Origin: Puniceibacterium antarcticum
GTDB lineage: Bacteria > Pseudomonadota > Alphaproteobacteria > Rhodobacterales > Rhodobacteraceae
Length of the DNA stretch: 64,000 nt
Assembly: GCF_002760615.1 (NCBI RefSeq)
Contig: NZ_AWWI01000027.1
Span: 26,719-90,718, forward strand
Direction of reading: 5' to 3'
Positions 8,300 to 16,920 of this stretch are shown here, one piece after another. A program made the translations under genes and the position numbers. Position 1 is the stretch's first letter. Every line of letters begins with the position of its first letter. The notes below the pieces were generated by a model that did not search any database, was not told the DNA's origin, and was given only the letters and a program-made list of their open reading frames with translations.

Positions 8300-8917
8300 A
8301 TGCAGCCCCAGGCGGTGATCTTTGATATTGGCAATGTGCTGATCGAATGGCAGCCCGAACGGTATTATGACCGCGCGATTGGCGCCGAGCGGCGGCGCGC
8401 GATGTTTGCCGAGGTCGATCTGCACGGCATGAACGATGCGGTGGATCGCGGCGAAAATTTTCGTCAGAAAATTTACGCCACTGCTGAGGAATATCCGGCC
8501 TGGCGCGATGAAATCCGCATGTGGCACGACCACTGGCTTGAGATGGCCGCGCCCGAGATTCCGCAGTCCGTTGCGCTTTTGCGGGCCCTGCGCGCCAAGG
8601 GCATCCCGGTCTTTGCGCTGTCCAACTTTGGCATCGGCACCTTTGAGATTGCCGAAGCGGCCTATCCCTTTCTGAGCGAATTCGACCGGCGCTATATCTC
8701 GGGGCATATGGGGGTGATCAAACCCGACGCCGAGATCTACGCCCGGCTTGAGGCGGATTGTGGTTTGTCTGCTCAGCAGCTGCTGTTCACCGATGACCGG
8801 CCTGACAATATCGCCGCTGCGGCGGCGCGGGGCTGGCAGGTGCATCTGTTCGAAGGCCCCGGCGGCTGGGCGGACTGTCTGGCCGGGCATGGCCTGCTGG
8901 AGCGGGCGGCGGTCTGA
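8300..8917 (+). CDS. HAD family hydrolase (subfamily IA)
   Basis: A 205-residue haloacid dehalogenase-type phosphatase. Motif I is VIFDIGNVLIEW; here the second Asp of the usual DxD is replaced by Gly-Asn, as in YihX-like members. Motif II is FALSNFGIG, motif III includes the Lys of MGVIKPDAEIY, and motif IV is FTDDRPDNI. The enzyme probably dephosphorylates a small sugar or nucleotide phosphate, substrate unknown. It converges on the MFS gene, with 16 bases between the two stops if that gene is read with the frame correction described there. Confidence 0.85.
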   Translation: MQPQAVIFDIGNVLIEWQPERYYDRAIGAERRRAMFAEVDLHGMNDAVDRGENFRQKIYATAEEYPAWRDEIRMWHDHWLEMAAPEIPQSVALLRALRAKGIPVFALSNFGIGTFEIAEAAYPFLSEFDRRYISGHMGVIKPDAEIYARLEADCGLSAQQLLFTDDRPDNIAAAAARGWQVHLFEGPGGWADCLAGHGLLERAAV

Positions 8918-8933
8918 GCGCCGCCCAAGCGTT

Positions 8934-10170
8934 TCAGGCGGTCTGCAGCACCGGGCTGCGCCGCTCGCGGATCGGCAGGGGGGGGGGGGGGGAGCGCGCC
9001 GACGCCCAGGCCGATCCACCACACGGCGGTGTAATTGCCGGTCAGGTCATACATCCGCCCGCCCAGCCAGACCCCCATGAAGCTGCCAAGCTGGTGCGAG
9101 AAAAACACGATGCCGTAGAGCGTGCCCAGATAGCGCATGCCAAAAATCTGACCCACGAGGCCGGCGGTCAGTGGCACGGTGGCGAGCCAGAGCGCGCCCA
9201 TTACGGCGGAAAAGATCAGCACCGAGGCCGGGGTGATCGGCAGCAGGATGAACAGTGCCCCCGCGAGGGTGCGGGCGGTGTAGATTCCGGCGAGCAGGTA
9301 TTTCTTGGTATAGCTCTTGCCCAGCCAGCCGGCCAGCAGCGTGCCGCCGATATTGGCCATGCCAATGACCGAGATCGAGATGGCGCCAAGGGCCGATGTT
9401 GTCCCGATCCCAAGGGCGGCGAGCATCCCGCCCGGCGCGATGGGGCCGCAGAGTTCGGTCACGAAGGCGGGGAAGTGGGCGGTGATAAAGCCAAGCTGAT
9501 AGCCGCAGCTGAAAAATCCGATGAAGATCAGCGCGAAGGATGGATCGCGCAGGGCACGACCGAGGATCGTGGTCAGGCTTTCGTCAAGTTCGGTCTTTGT
9601 GGCGGTGGGCGCACGCATCAGCGGCAGCGCCAGCATCACCAGCAGGATCGCGGCGGCAAAGACCAGAAAGACCGACTGCCAGCTCATGAAGCCCAGCAGC
9701 CATTCCGCCAGCGGTGCGCCAAAGACCTGTCCGCCGCTGCCTGCGGCCGTCGCGATGGCCATGGACATGGAGCGGTTTTCATCCGTGCTCGCCCGGCCCA
9801 CAACGGCGATGATCACGCCAAAGCCGGTGCCTGCGATGCCAAAGCCGACAAGGATTTCGTAAAGCTGATGCGCCTCGGGCGTGACGGCGGCGCTGGAGAG
9901 GACGAGGCCGATCGCATAGACCACGGCGCCCAGCAGGATGGTCTTGCGATCCCCGATCTTTTCCGCGAGCGCGCCAAAGAACGGCTGACCGAAGCCCCAG
10001 GCCAGGTTCTGGATCGCGATGGCGAGACTGAATTCGCTCCGCAGCCAGCCGAATTCGCTGGCGATGGGGATCTGGAAGACGCCAAAGCTCGCCCGGATCG
10101 CAAAGGAGACGAGGATGATCAGGCAGCCGACAAGCAGCACCGGGGTGAAGATGGAGGGGCGCTGTGTCAT
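8934..10170 (-). CDS. MFS transporter, reading frame shifted at a poly-C tract near the C-terminus
   Basis: A major facilitator protein of about 411 residues with 12 predicted helices and the loop 2-3 motif GALAEKIGDRKTILLG. It reads normally to the WIGLGVGAL segment, then meets 15 consecutive C on the coding strand (8978-8992). In the given sequence the frame runs through prolines into an unlike, Arg/Ala/Pro-rich tail that overlaps the HAD gene to 8773. With 14 C the frame continues as LPIRERRSPVLQTA and stops at 8934-8936, an ending usual for this family. The gene is thus either phase-variable at the tract or carries a sequencing error. The substrate is unknown, and the start ATG 10170 has no ambiguity. 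Confidence 0.75.
8978..8992. repeat. 15-base homopolymeric G tract (C on the coding strand) inside the MFS gene
   Basis: Fifteen uninterrupted G lie within the 3' end of the MFS gene. One base fewer restores the frame to a conserved-looking C-terminus. Such tracts are prone to slipped-strand change and to sequencing error. Confidence 0.95.
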
Positions 10171-10305
10171 GGGGGACTCCGGGGCGTTTGCCGCACATTA
10201 GGGAAAGGCGGGGGCGCGTCAATTGGGAAGTTCCGGGGAGGTGCATCCGGGAATTTGATGTGAGGTTGCGTGTTGCGGGGCTACACAATGCGCCCGGGGC
10301 ACGGT

Positions 10306-11373
10306 ATGGCGATGCCCATGGTCACAGTCACAGATCTTTATGAACAGCGCGTCGCCGAAGGGCGGCTGACACGGGACGCAGCCCAAGAGGCGGCGCTGCC
10401 CGAGTTTGAGCGTATCCGCGCAGCACTGGCCCAGCCGGTCAAGAAGGGCCTGTTTCGCAAGGCGCCCGAGCCGCCCAAGGGGCTGTACCTGTGGGGCGGG
10501 GTCGGGCGCGGCAAGTCGATGCTGATGGATCTGTTTGTCGAGTCCGTCGATGTGCCCGCGCGCCGGGTGCATTTCCACGCCTTCATGCAGGAGATGCACG
10601 CCCAGATGCATATCGAGCGCAAGAAAGGCACCGAGGATGTGATCAAGCCGGTGGCCAAGCGCGTGGCAGACGAGCTGCGCCTGCTGGCGTTTGACGAGAT
10701 GCAGATCACCGATATCACCGATGCGATGATCGTGGGGCGGCTGTTCGAGCAGCTGTTTCTGGCGGGTTGCGTGGTGGTGACCACGTCGAACCGGGTGCCG
10801 GATGATCTGTACAAGGATGGTCTGAACCGGCAGCTGTTCCTGCCCTTCATCGAGCTTTTGAAAGACAAGATGGCGGTGCAGGAGCTGGCGTCACCCAAGG
10901 ACCACCGGCAGGACCGGTTGGCCGGGGCGCAGGTGTATTTCTCGCCCAACAACGCCGAGGCCCGGGCCGAGATTGACCGGATCTGGCAGGAGCTGTCGGG
11001 TGGTCAGGAAGAACCGCTGGTGCTGCATGTGCAGGGGCGTGAGGTTGAATTGCCGCGCTTTTCGAATGCGGTGGCGCGAAGCGGGTTCTATCAGCTGTGC
11101 GGAAAGGCGCTGGGGGCTGCGGATTACCTGAAACTTGCCGAAACCGTGCGGGTGCTGATCATCGAGGATATTCCGACGCTGGGGCGGTCGAACTTCAACG
11201 AGGCCAAGCGGTTCGTAACGCTGGTGGATGCGCTCTATGAGGCAAAGGTCAAGCTGATCGTGAGCGCGGCGGATCAGCCAGAGATGCTCTATGTCGAAGG
11301 GGTGGGGGCGTTTGAATTCGACCGCACCGCCAGCCGCCTGCGCGAGATGCAGGCCGAGGGCTGGGGCCAGTGA
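10306..11373 (+). CDS. zapE: Cell division protein ZapE (AFG1-like ATPase)
   Basis: A P-loop ATPase of about 355 residues. Walker A is GGVGRGKS (LYLWGGVGRGKSMLMD) and Walker B is LLAFDEMQITD, followed by the sensor-like VVVTTSNRVPDDLYKDGL, all characteristic of ZapE/AFG1. ZapE associates with the Z-ring in gammaproteobacteria, and the AFG1 branch is tied to mitochondrial protein quality control. The start is uncertain: TTG 10270, or ATG at 10306, 10312 or 10318; 10306 is used here because GGGGCACGG precedes it. It is followed by the terminator of a transcript running on the opposite strand. Confidence 0.9.
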   Translation: MAMPMVTVTDLYEQRVAEGRLTRDAAQEAALPEFERIRAALAQPVKKGLFRKAPEPPKGLYLWGGVGRGKSMLMDLFVESVDVPARRVHFHAFMQEMHAQMHIERKKGTEDVIKPVAKRVADELRLLAFDEMQITDITDAMIVGRLFEQLFLAGCVVVTTSNRVPDDLYKDGLNRQLFLPFIELLKDKMAVQELASPKDHRQDRLAGAQVYFSPNNAEARAEIDRIWQELSGGQEEPLVLHVQGREVELPRFSNAVARSGFYQLCGKALGAADYLKLAETVRVLIIEDIPTLGRSNFNEAKRFVTLVDALYEAKVKLIVSAADQPEMLYVEGVGAFEFDRTASRLREMQAEGWGQ

Positions 11374-11423
11374 TCTGGGCGCTGTGATCCGGACATTGTG
11401 AGTGGGCGCTGTGATTGGTGCGG

Positions 11424-11446
11424 AAAAAGGGGCCCCGAAGGGCCCC
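11424..11446 (-). terminator. Intrinsic terminator on the - strand
   Basis: On the - strand a 7-bp GGGGCCC/GGGCCCC stem with a UUCG loop is followed at once by TTTTT. It ends the small transcript proposed at 11424-11593; on the + strand the T run is absent, so it would serve zapE poorly. Confidence 0.85.
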
Positions 11447-11593
11447 TGAGACTGCTCTTGTTTTTGCCTGCTTTTTAACGCTGCTGCGGGGGGTGGCATC
11501 TGCCATGACCCGCTAAAACTGTCTTGTTGCCGCGTTGCCCTTGGCGAAAATCGGGCTCTTCGCGAAAACTGGGTGGTTCGTGATATGCGACGA
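11424..11593 (-). ncRNA. Candidate small RNA (about 170 nt) with own promoter and terminator
   Basis: The 374-bp gap between zapE and folC holds a complete transcription unit on the - strand: a strong promoter (11600-11629), then about 170 nt, then an intrinsic terminator. It is not the leader of a gene, because only antisense zapE lies beyond the terminator. I did not recognise it as 6S, SRP, RNase P or tmRNA. A short frame starting at 11506 (MADATPRSSVKKQAK...) runs through the terminator without a stop, so a small protein is unlikely. The family is unknown to me. Confidence 0.6.
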
Positions 11594-11599
11594 TACCGA

Positions 11600-11629
11600 A
11601 TCATAGGCCTGTGCAGGCCGATCCGTCAA
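11600..11629 (-). promoter_or_regulatory. Sigma-70-type promoter for the candidate small RNA
   Basis: On the - strand TTGACG (11624-11629) and TATGAT (11600-11605) are separated by 18 bases. Both differ from consensus by one base. Transcription should start near 11593. No coding start follows before the terminator. Confidence 0.7.
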
Positions 11630-11747
11630 CATTTAGTGTAAATTTCTACAATTATGGATGAGCAGGCGAAAGCCGCACAGATGTAGTATCTTGGCTGTTG
11701 CGTGTTCAGGGCTTTGATCCAGCAGCGAAATCCCTGTCGGGGGAGAG

Positions 11748-13019
11748 TCAGCCGTTGCTGCGCAAAATATGACCGGCAAGGTAGAGCGATCCGCAGATCA
11801 GGATGCGCGGGGCCGGATCCTGTGCGACGATGGCCTGCAGCGCCTCGGCCACCGAGGCGGCCGCTTGTGCGGGCAGGCCGACCTGTGCCGCGATCTCTGC
11901 GGTGGTTTCGGCGGGCAGGGTGTTGACCTCGTCCGGGATCGACACGGCGGTGAGGCTGTCGGCCACCTGCGCCAGCGGGGTCATGTAGCCGCGCACATCC
12001 TTGGTGTTGAGCATGCCGCAGATCAGGTGCGTGGGGCGTTTGGGCAGGCTGGCGAGGTGCTGGGCGAGGGCGTCGCCCGCTGCCGGATTGTGACCGCCGT
12101 CGAGCCAGAGCTCGGCATGCGGGGCGATGTCGAACAGCGGACCGTGGCGCAGGCGCTGCATGCGGGCGGGCCAGACCGCTTTGGTGACTGCCGCCTCGCA
12201 GGCATCGGCATCCACGCCAAGAAAGCGCAGGGCGGCGAGGGCGGCACCGGCGTTCATGTACTGGTGCTGGCCGGGCAGGTTGGGCAGCGGCAGGTCGAGC
12301 AGGCCGGTTTCATCCTGATAGACCAGCCGGTCACCTTCGCGGCCAACGTGCCATTGTTGGCCATAGGCCAGCAGCGGTGCGCCAAGGCGGGCGGCGGTGG
12401 CCTCGATCACCTCAAGCGCGGCGTCGTCCTGTTGCGCGGTGACGCAGGGCACGCGGCGTTTCAGGATGCCGGCCTTTTCGGCGGCGATTTTGGGCAGGGT
12501 GTCGCCCAGATAGCTTTCGTGATCCATCGAGATGGGTGTCAGGATCGTCAGCGCGGGGGTTTCGATCACGTTTGTGGCGTCCAGCCGTCCGCCAAGGCCG
12601 GTTTCCAGCAGGATGTAATCCGCCGGGGTGCGGGCAAAGGCCAGCAGGGCGGCGCAGGTGGTGATTTCGAAATAGGTGATCGGATCCGTGCCGTTGGCCG
12701 CGTAACATTCATCAAGGATCTCGGTCAGATCCTCCTCGGTGATCAGATCACCGGCAAGGCGGATGCGTTCGTGAAACCGCGCAAGGTGGGGTGAGGTATA
12801 GGCATGCACGCGCTTGCCCGAAGCCTCAAGCCCGGCGAGGATCATCGCCTGAGTCGACCCCTTGCCATTGGTGCCGGCCAGATGGATCACCGGGGGCAGT
12901 TTGCGTTCGGGATGATCGAGTGCGGCCAGCAGGCGCCAGACGCGGTCCAGGGTCAGATCGATGATCTTGGGGTGCAGCGCCATCATCCGCGACAGGATGT
13001 GGTCGGAAGACGCGCTCAT
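11748..13019 (-). CDS. folC: Bifunctional folylpolyglutamate synthase / dihydrofolate synthase
   Basis: A 423-residue cytosolic Mur-ligase-type enzyme. It adds glutamate to dihydropteroate to make dihydrofolate, and extends the glutamate tail of folates. The P-loop HLAGTNGKGST lies at residues 47-56, and the family motifs PHLARFHERIRL, LLETGLGGRLDATNVI and the LDGGHNPAAGDAL stretch follow in order. Its ATG overlaps the accD stop by 4 bases (ATGA), the common accD-folC arrangement, so the two are surely co-transcribed. Confidence 0.95.
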   Translation of the reverse strand: MSASSDHILSRMMALHPKIIDLTLDRVWRLLAALDHPERKLPPVIHLAGTNGKGSTQAMILAGLEASGKRVHAYTSPHLARFHERIRLAGDLITEEDLTEILDECYAANGTDPITYFEITTCAALLAFARTPADYILLETGLGGRLDATNVIETPALTILTPISMDHESYLGDTLPKIAAEKAGILKRRVPCVTAQQDDAALEVIEATAARLGAPLLAYGQQWHVGREGDRLVYQDETGLLDLPLPNLPGQHQYMNAGAALAALRFLGVDADACEAAVTKAVWPARMQRLRHGPLFDIAPHAELWLDGGHNPAAGDALAQHLASLPKRPTHLICGMLNTKDVRGYMTPLAQVADSLTAVSIPDEVNTLPAETTAEIAAQVGLPAQAAASVAEALQAIVAQDPAPRILICGSLYLAGHILRSNG

Positions 13020-13969
13020 TTCTTGGCGGGCTTCTCATCCGCCGGAGCGGGGGGCACGAGATCATCGACCAGCGGGGGCGCCATGTCATCGGGCGGCGCA
13101 AGGTGGCCTTTGACCGGGGGCGGCAGTTGCATGAGCATGCGGGTGATCGAAATCAGTTCGTCCCGCATCTTGTTCCGGTCGGTCACGCGGTCAAGCATGC
13201 CGTGTTCCAGCAGGTATTCGGCGCGCTGGAAGCCTTCGGGCAGCTTTTCGCGGATGGTCTGTTCGATGACGCGGGGACCGGCAAAGCAGATCAGCGCATT
13301 GGGTTCGGCGATCTGCACATCGCCCAGCATGGCATAGGACGCGGTGACGCCCCCGGTGGTTGGATGGGTGAGCACGACGATATAAGGCAGGTTCGCCTCA
13401 CGCAGCATCTGGATCGCGACGGTCGAGCGGGGCATCTGCATCAGCGACAGGATGCCTTCCTGCATGCGCGCGCCACCGGCGGCGGAAAACAGGATCAGCG
13501 GGCGCTTGAGGCGCACGGCCTCTTGCGCGGCCTTCACGATGGCATTGCCGACATACATGCCCATGGAGCCGCCCATGAAGGAGAAATCCTGTGCGGCGGC
13601 CACGATCGGCGTCTGGCCGATTTCACCAAGCGCGACGAGCATCGCCTCTTTCTCGCCGGTGGATTTCTGCGCGGCGCGCATGCGGTCGGGGTATTTCTTC
13701 TGGTCGCGGAACTGCAGGGGATCGGCAATCGCCTCGGGCACCGCAACTTCGGCGAAATTGCCGGCGTCGAACAGCGCGGTGAAGCGGTCGCGCGGGGTGA
13801 TGGCCATGTGGTGGCCGCAGTTGGTGCAGACGTTGAGATTATCCGACAGCTCGCGGTGGAACAGCATCGTGCCGCATTCATCGCATTTGGTCCAAAGATT
13901 CTCGGGGACCTCGCGGCGCGAGAAGATCGAGTTGATCCGGGGGCGGACGTAGTTGGCGATCCAGTTCAT
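13016..13969 (-). CDS. accD: Acetyl-CoA carboxylase carboxyltransferase subunit beta
   Basis: A 317-residue subunit of the carboxyltransferase that, with AccA, moves the carboxyl group from biotin to acetyl-CoA to form malonyl-CoA for fatty acid synthesis. It has the N-terminal four-cysteine zinc ribbon (CDECG ... CTNCG) and the crotonase-like core with GGSMGMYVGNAI and FSAAGGARMQEGI. The start is ATG 13969 (MNWIANYVRP); the open frame upstream to 14149 reads through a palindromic repeat and is not coding. The tail is rich in Pro and Lys. folC follows with a 4-base overlap. Confidence 0.95.
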   Translation of the reverse strand: MNWIANYVRPRINSIFSRREVPENLWTKCDECGTMLFHRELSDNLNVCTNCGHHMAITPRDRFTALFDAGNFAEVAVPEAIADPLQFRDQKKYPDRMRAAQKSTGEKEAMLVALGEIGQTPIVAAAQDFSFMGGSMGMYVGNAIVKAAQEAVRLKRPLILFSAAGGARMQEGILSLMQMPRSTVAIQMLREANLPYIVVLTHPTTGGVTASYAMLGDVQIAEPNALICFAGPRVIEQTIREKLPEGFQRAEYLLEHGMLDRVTDRNKMRDELISITRMLMQLPPPVKGHLAPPDDMAPPLVDDLVPPAPADEKPAKK

Positions 13970-14071
13970 GTGCGGCACTATCCCAGGGCATCGTTTCTGC
14001 GGCAGATTTAAGGCCGTGGCGGGGGAATTGCAATGCAACTGGCTGGGCAACTGGCGGGACTGTGCGCGGCC

Positions 14072-14119
14072 CAAAACTTTTCTGAAAAGTTTTGCCAAGA
14101 GTTTTCTGAAAACTCTTGG
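14072..14119. repeat. Pair of adjacent perfect hairpins (AAAACTTTT type, copy 1)
   Basis: Two palindromes touch each other: 14072-14094 (11-base arms, 1-base centre) and 14095-14119 (12-base arms, 1-base centre; left arm CCAAGAGTTTTC). The same pair design recurs at 20120-20166 and 35946-35994. It lies in the 352-bp gap between accD and ilvD, upstream of both genes. Confidence 0.8.
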
Positions 14120-14190
14120 GTGGTGGCGGCGGCGTGCGCAGACAAGCAATCCGCCTTGTGAAGCAAGGGGGGCTTCGGTATTCGGGAGGC

Positions 14191-14295
14191 TAAAGCGTCC
14201 CGCCTTAACCTTTACTCGCTTGTTCGCGGCCTGTTGGCTGCGCCCCCAACGCGAAAAGCGATGAGTGTGTTTCAGGTCAAAGGCGGGGTGCTATA
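14191..14295 (+). repeat. 105-bp element with inverted ends (copy I)
   Basis: The ends are near-inverted copies: TAAAGCGTCCCGCCTTAACC on the left and, read inverted, TATAGCACCCCGCCTTTGAC on the right. A second copy of exactly the same length lies at 25946-26050, and a shortened inverted copy at 42082-42158. It stops 27 bases before the ilvD start, so it may form structure in the ilvD leader. Confidence 0.75.
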
Positions 14296-14321
14296 ACTGC
14301 GTTCTTCAGGGAGGCCCAGCC

Positions 14322-16085
14322 ATGATCAAGCGTTCGTTTGACAAATCCAGACTGCCCAGCCGTCATGTGACTGAAGGCGCCGCGCGCGCGCCGCACCGGT
14401 CCTATTACTATGCCATGGGCATGACCGAAGAAGAGATTCACCAGCCGCTGGTGGGTGTCGCGACCTGCTGGAACGAGGCGGCCCCCTGCAATATCTCGCT
14501 GAACCGTCAGGCGCAGGCCGTGAAGCTGGGCGTCCGGGAGGCCTTTGGCAGCCCGCGCGAATTCACCACGATCACCGTCACGGACGGGATCGCCATGGGG
14601 CATGAGGGCATGCGCTCTTCTCTTGCCAGCCGCGAGGCGATTGCCGACTCGGTCGAGCTGACCATGCGCGGCCATTGTTATGATGCGCTGGTCGGTCTTG
14701 CAGGGTGCGACAAGTCGCTGCCGGGCATGATGATGGCGATGGTGCGGCTGAACGTGCCGTCGGTCTTTGTCTATGGCGGCTCCATCCTGCCGGGCAAGGT
14801 GCCGGCCGGGGCGGATGTGCCTGCGGATTTCGCATCGCGCGATCTGACGGTGCAGGATATGTTCGAGGCGGTTGGCCGCCATCAGAACGGCACGCTGAGC
14901 GACGCCGCGCTGGAAATTCTGGAACGTGTGGCTTGCCCTTCTGCGGGCGCCTGCGGCGGTCAGTTCACCGCCAACACGATGGCCTGCGTGTCCGAGGCCA
15001 TTGGTCTTGCGCTGATGAATTCGTCCGGCGCACCGGCCCCTTATGAAAGTCGCGATCAGTATGGCACGGCCTCTGGCGTCGCGGTGATGGATCTGTTGGA
15101 AAAGAACATCCGCGCGCGGGATGTGGTGACGCGTCAATCGCTTGAGAATGCGGCGCGGGTTGTGGCCTGCACCGGCGGGTCGACCAATGCCGGTCTGCAT
15201 CTGCCCGCGATTGCCCATGAGGCGGGCATCGATTTCTTCCTTGATGATGTCTGCGAGATTTTCCGCGACACGCCGTATTTTGTCGACCTCAAGCCCGGTG
15301 GCCAGTTTGTGGCCAAGGATCTGTACGAGGCGGGCGGCGTGCCGGTCGTACTGAAGGAGTTGCGCAAGGCCGGTCTGCTGCACGAGGATTGCATGACCGC
15401 AAGCGGCTACAGCCTTGGCGAAGAGCTGGACAAGATCCAGGGCGAGGCCGATGGCCGCGTGATCCACACGGTTGCAAACCCGATCACAAAGAGCGGCGGT
15501 GTTGTGGGCCTCAAGGGCAACCTCGCGCCCAGCGGGGCGATCGTGAAGGTTGCGGGCATGAGCCCGGAAGAGCAGGTTTTCAGCGGTCCGGCGCGCGTGT
15601 TCGAATGCGAAGAGGATGCGTTCGAGGCGGTGAAGGCGCGCAGCTACAAGGAAGGCGAGGTTCTGGTCATCCGCAACGAAGGTCCCGCAGGTGGCCCGGG
15701 TATGCGCGAGATGCTGGCAACCACGGCGGCGCTGTCGGGGCAGGGCATGGGCAAGAAGGTCGCGCTGATCACTGACGGGCGTTTTTCCGGCGCGACGCGC
15801 GGTTTCTGCGTCGGACATGTGGGACCAGAGGCGGCGCTGGGGGGCCCGATTGCCCTGCTGAAAGATGGTGACATCATCACGCTGGACGCTGTGCGTGGTG
15901 TGCTGTCGGTGGATCTGAGCGAGGATGTACTGGCCGAACGGCGCAAAAGCTGGGCGGGCCCGCGCGAGACGATCTATGCCAGCGGCGCCTTGTGGAAATA
16001 TGCGCAGCTTGTGGGCGAGACTTACAAGGGCGCGGTGACCCATCCGGGGGCCGCGGCCGAAAAACACATCTATATGGATCTGTGA
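14322..16085 (+). CDS. ilvD: Dihydroxy-acid dehydratase
   Basis: A 587-residue iron-sulfur enzyme that dehydrates 2,3-dihydroxy-isovalerate and -methylvalerate in valine, isoleucine, leucine and pantothenate synthesis. Cluster ligands are seen at Cys49 ([14 protein letters not shown]) and in [14 protein letters not shown] (Cys129); [15 protein letters not shown] supplies the third. The closely related Edd (6-phosphogluconate dehydratase) differs in these surroundings, so IlvD is favoured. ATG 14322 follows AGGGAGG at 8 bases. The 105-bp repeat ends just upstream. The lipoprotein gene begins 2 bases after the stop. Confidence 0.94.
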   Translation: MIKRSFDKSRLPSRHVTEGAARAPHRSYYYAMGMTEEEIHQPLVGVATCWNEAAPCNISLNRQAQAVKLGVREAFGSPREFTTITVTDGIAMGHEGMRSSLASREAIADSVELTMRGHCYDALVGLAGCDKSLPGMMMAMVRLNVPSVFVYGGSILPGKVPAGADVPADFASRDLTVQDMFEAVGRHQNGTLSDAALEILERVACPSAGACGGQFTANTMACVSEAIGLALMNSSGAPAPYESRDQYGTASGVAVMDLLEKNIRARDVVTRQSLENAARVVACTGGSTNAGLHLPAIAHEAGIDFFLDDVCEIFRDTPYFVDLKPGGQFVAKDLYEAGGVPVVLKELRKAGLLHEDCMTASGYSLGEELDKIQGEADGRVIHTVANPITKSGGVVGLKGNLAPSGAIVKVAGMSPEEQVFSGPARVFECEEDAFEAVKARSYKEGEVLVIRNEGPAGGPGMREMLATTAALSGQGMGKKVALITDGRFSGATRGFCVGHVGPEAALGGPIALLKDGDIITLDAVRGVLSVDLSEDVLAERRKSWAGPRETIYASGALWKYAQLVGETYKGAVTHPGAAAEKHIYMDL

Positions 16086-16087
16086 AG

Positions 16088-16744
16088 ATGATGCGCGGGG
16101 TCCTTGGCGTTGCGGTGTTGGCCTGCCTCTGGGTGGCGGGCTGTGCGGCAGGCGTGCCCAATGGCGGGGGCACCGTGCGCGGTTTTCTGGAAAACGGCGC
16201 AGCTCCCGCACCGCTGAAGCGGGCGGCGCTGGCGGGGGGCGATATCCGCCTGTCAGGGCCTGCGGGATATTGCATTGATCCCGAAACGCTGCGCGTCGGG
16301 TCGGACCAGAGTTTTGCACTGCTGGCCAGTTGCCGCATCCTGTCGGGTGGCGCGTCGGGCGGGATGGTCCCGCCGGTGCTGATCTCGGTCACGGTGGGGG
16401 CACTGGGGTCCGGCGGGGATGTGCCGGAACCGCAGGACCTGGCGACGGCGGCCTCTGAACCCATGATCGAGGGGCGCAAGGGCGGCGGGCTGTCGCTGGC
16501 GTTGCTGGGCCGGGGCGGGGACAGCATGTTTGACGGCGGGGATGCGCGGTATTGGCGCGGTGCCTTTGTGCAGGGCGGACGGCTGGTCAGCGTCGCGCTC
16601 TATGTGCCGCAGGGCAGCGTGATCCTTGAGGGGCGCGGGCCCGAGATGTTGCAGGCGCTGCAGGCACAGGTGCGCGCGGACAGCCCGAAACAGGCGCCGG
16701 TCGGCGCCGAGGCCGGGCTGGCCAGGAGCAAGGTAACACAATAA
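16088..16744 (+). CDS. Hypothetical lipoprotein
   Basis: A 218-residue protein starting 2 bases after ilvD (ATG 16088 or 16091; a GTG at 16082 overlaps the ilvD stop). The N-terminus MMRGVLGVAVLACLWVAGC is a lipoprotein signal with lipobox VAGC, so it should be anchored in the envelope. The rest is Gly/Ala-rich, with two Cys near PAGYC and LASC that may pair, and an amphipathic helix near the end (MLQALQAQVRAD). I do not recognise a family. It is likely co-transcribed with ilvD, without an evident functional link. Confidence 0.7.
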   Translation: MMRGVLGVAVLACLWVAGCAAGVPNGGGTVRGFLENGAAPAPLKRAALAGGDIRLSGPAGYCIDPETLRVGSDQSFALLASCRILSGGASGGMVPPVLISVTVGALGSGGDVPEPQDLATAASEPMIEGRKGGGLSLALLGRGGDSMFDGGDARYWRGAFVQGGRLVSVALYVPQGSVILEGRGPEMLQALQAQVRADSPKQAPVGAEAGLARSKVTQ

Positions 16745-16920
16745 AGTCCTGCGCGGAGTCTGGGACTGTTGCACGCTTTCCCCGGGTTCGCTGCGGGCGG
16801 GGTTGCCGTGGTTGACCTTCGGGGGCGGGTATGTGCAGGACTGCGGCATGTCGCGTTCAGGGGGTCCCCTGAAGAGAGTTGTGCGCAACATGCCCCAAGC
16901 CCTTCCAGACAGGATGCCCC

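Noticed and set aside
8773..8933. C-terminal extension of the MFS protein as given by the uninterrupted frame
   Set aside because: The extension is Arg/Pro/Ala-rich, unlike the family, and overlaps the HAD gene. The alternate frame after the G tract gives the expected ending.
11249..11506. A small protein gene (85 codons) in the candidate small RNA
   Set aside because: The frame passes through the intrinsic terminator and on into antisense zapE without a good ribosome site.
13970..14149. N-terminal extension of AccD to 14149
   Set aside because: The added codons read through a hairpin repeat and lack family sequence; AccD begins at the MNWIANYV start.
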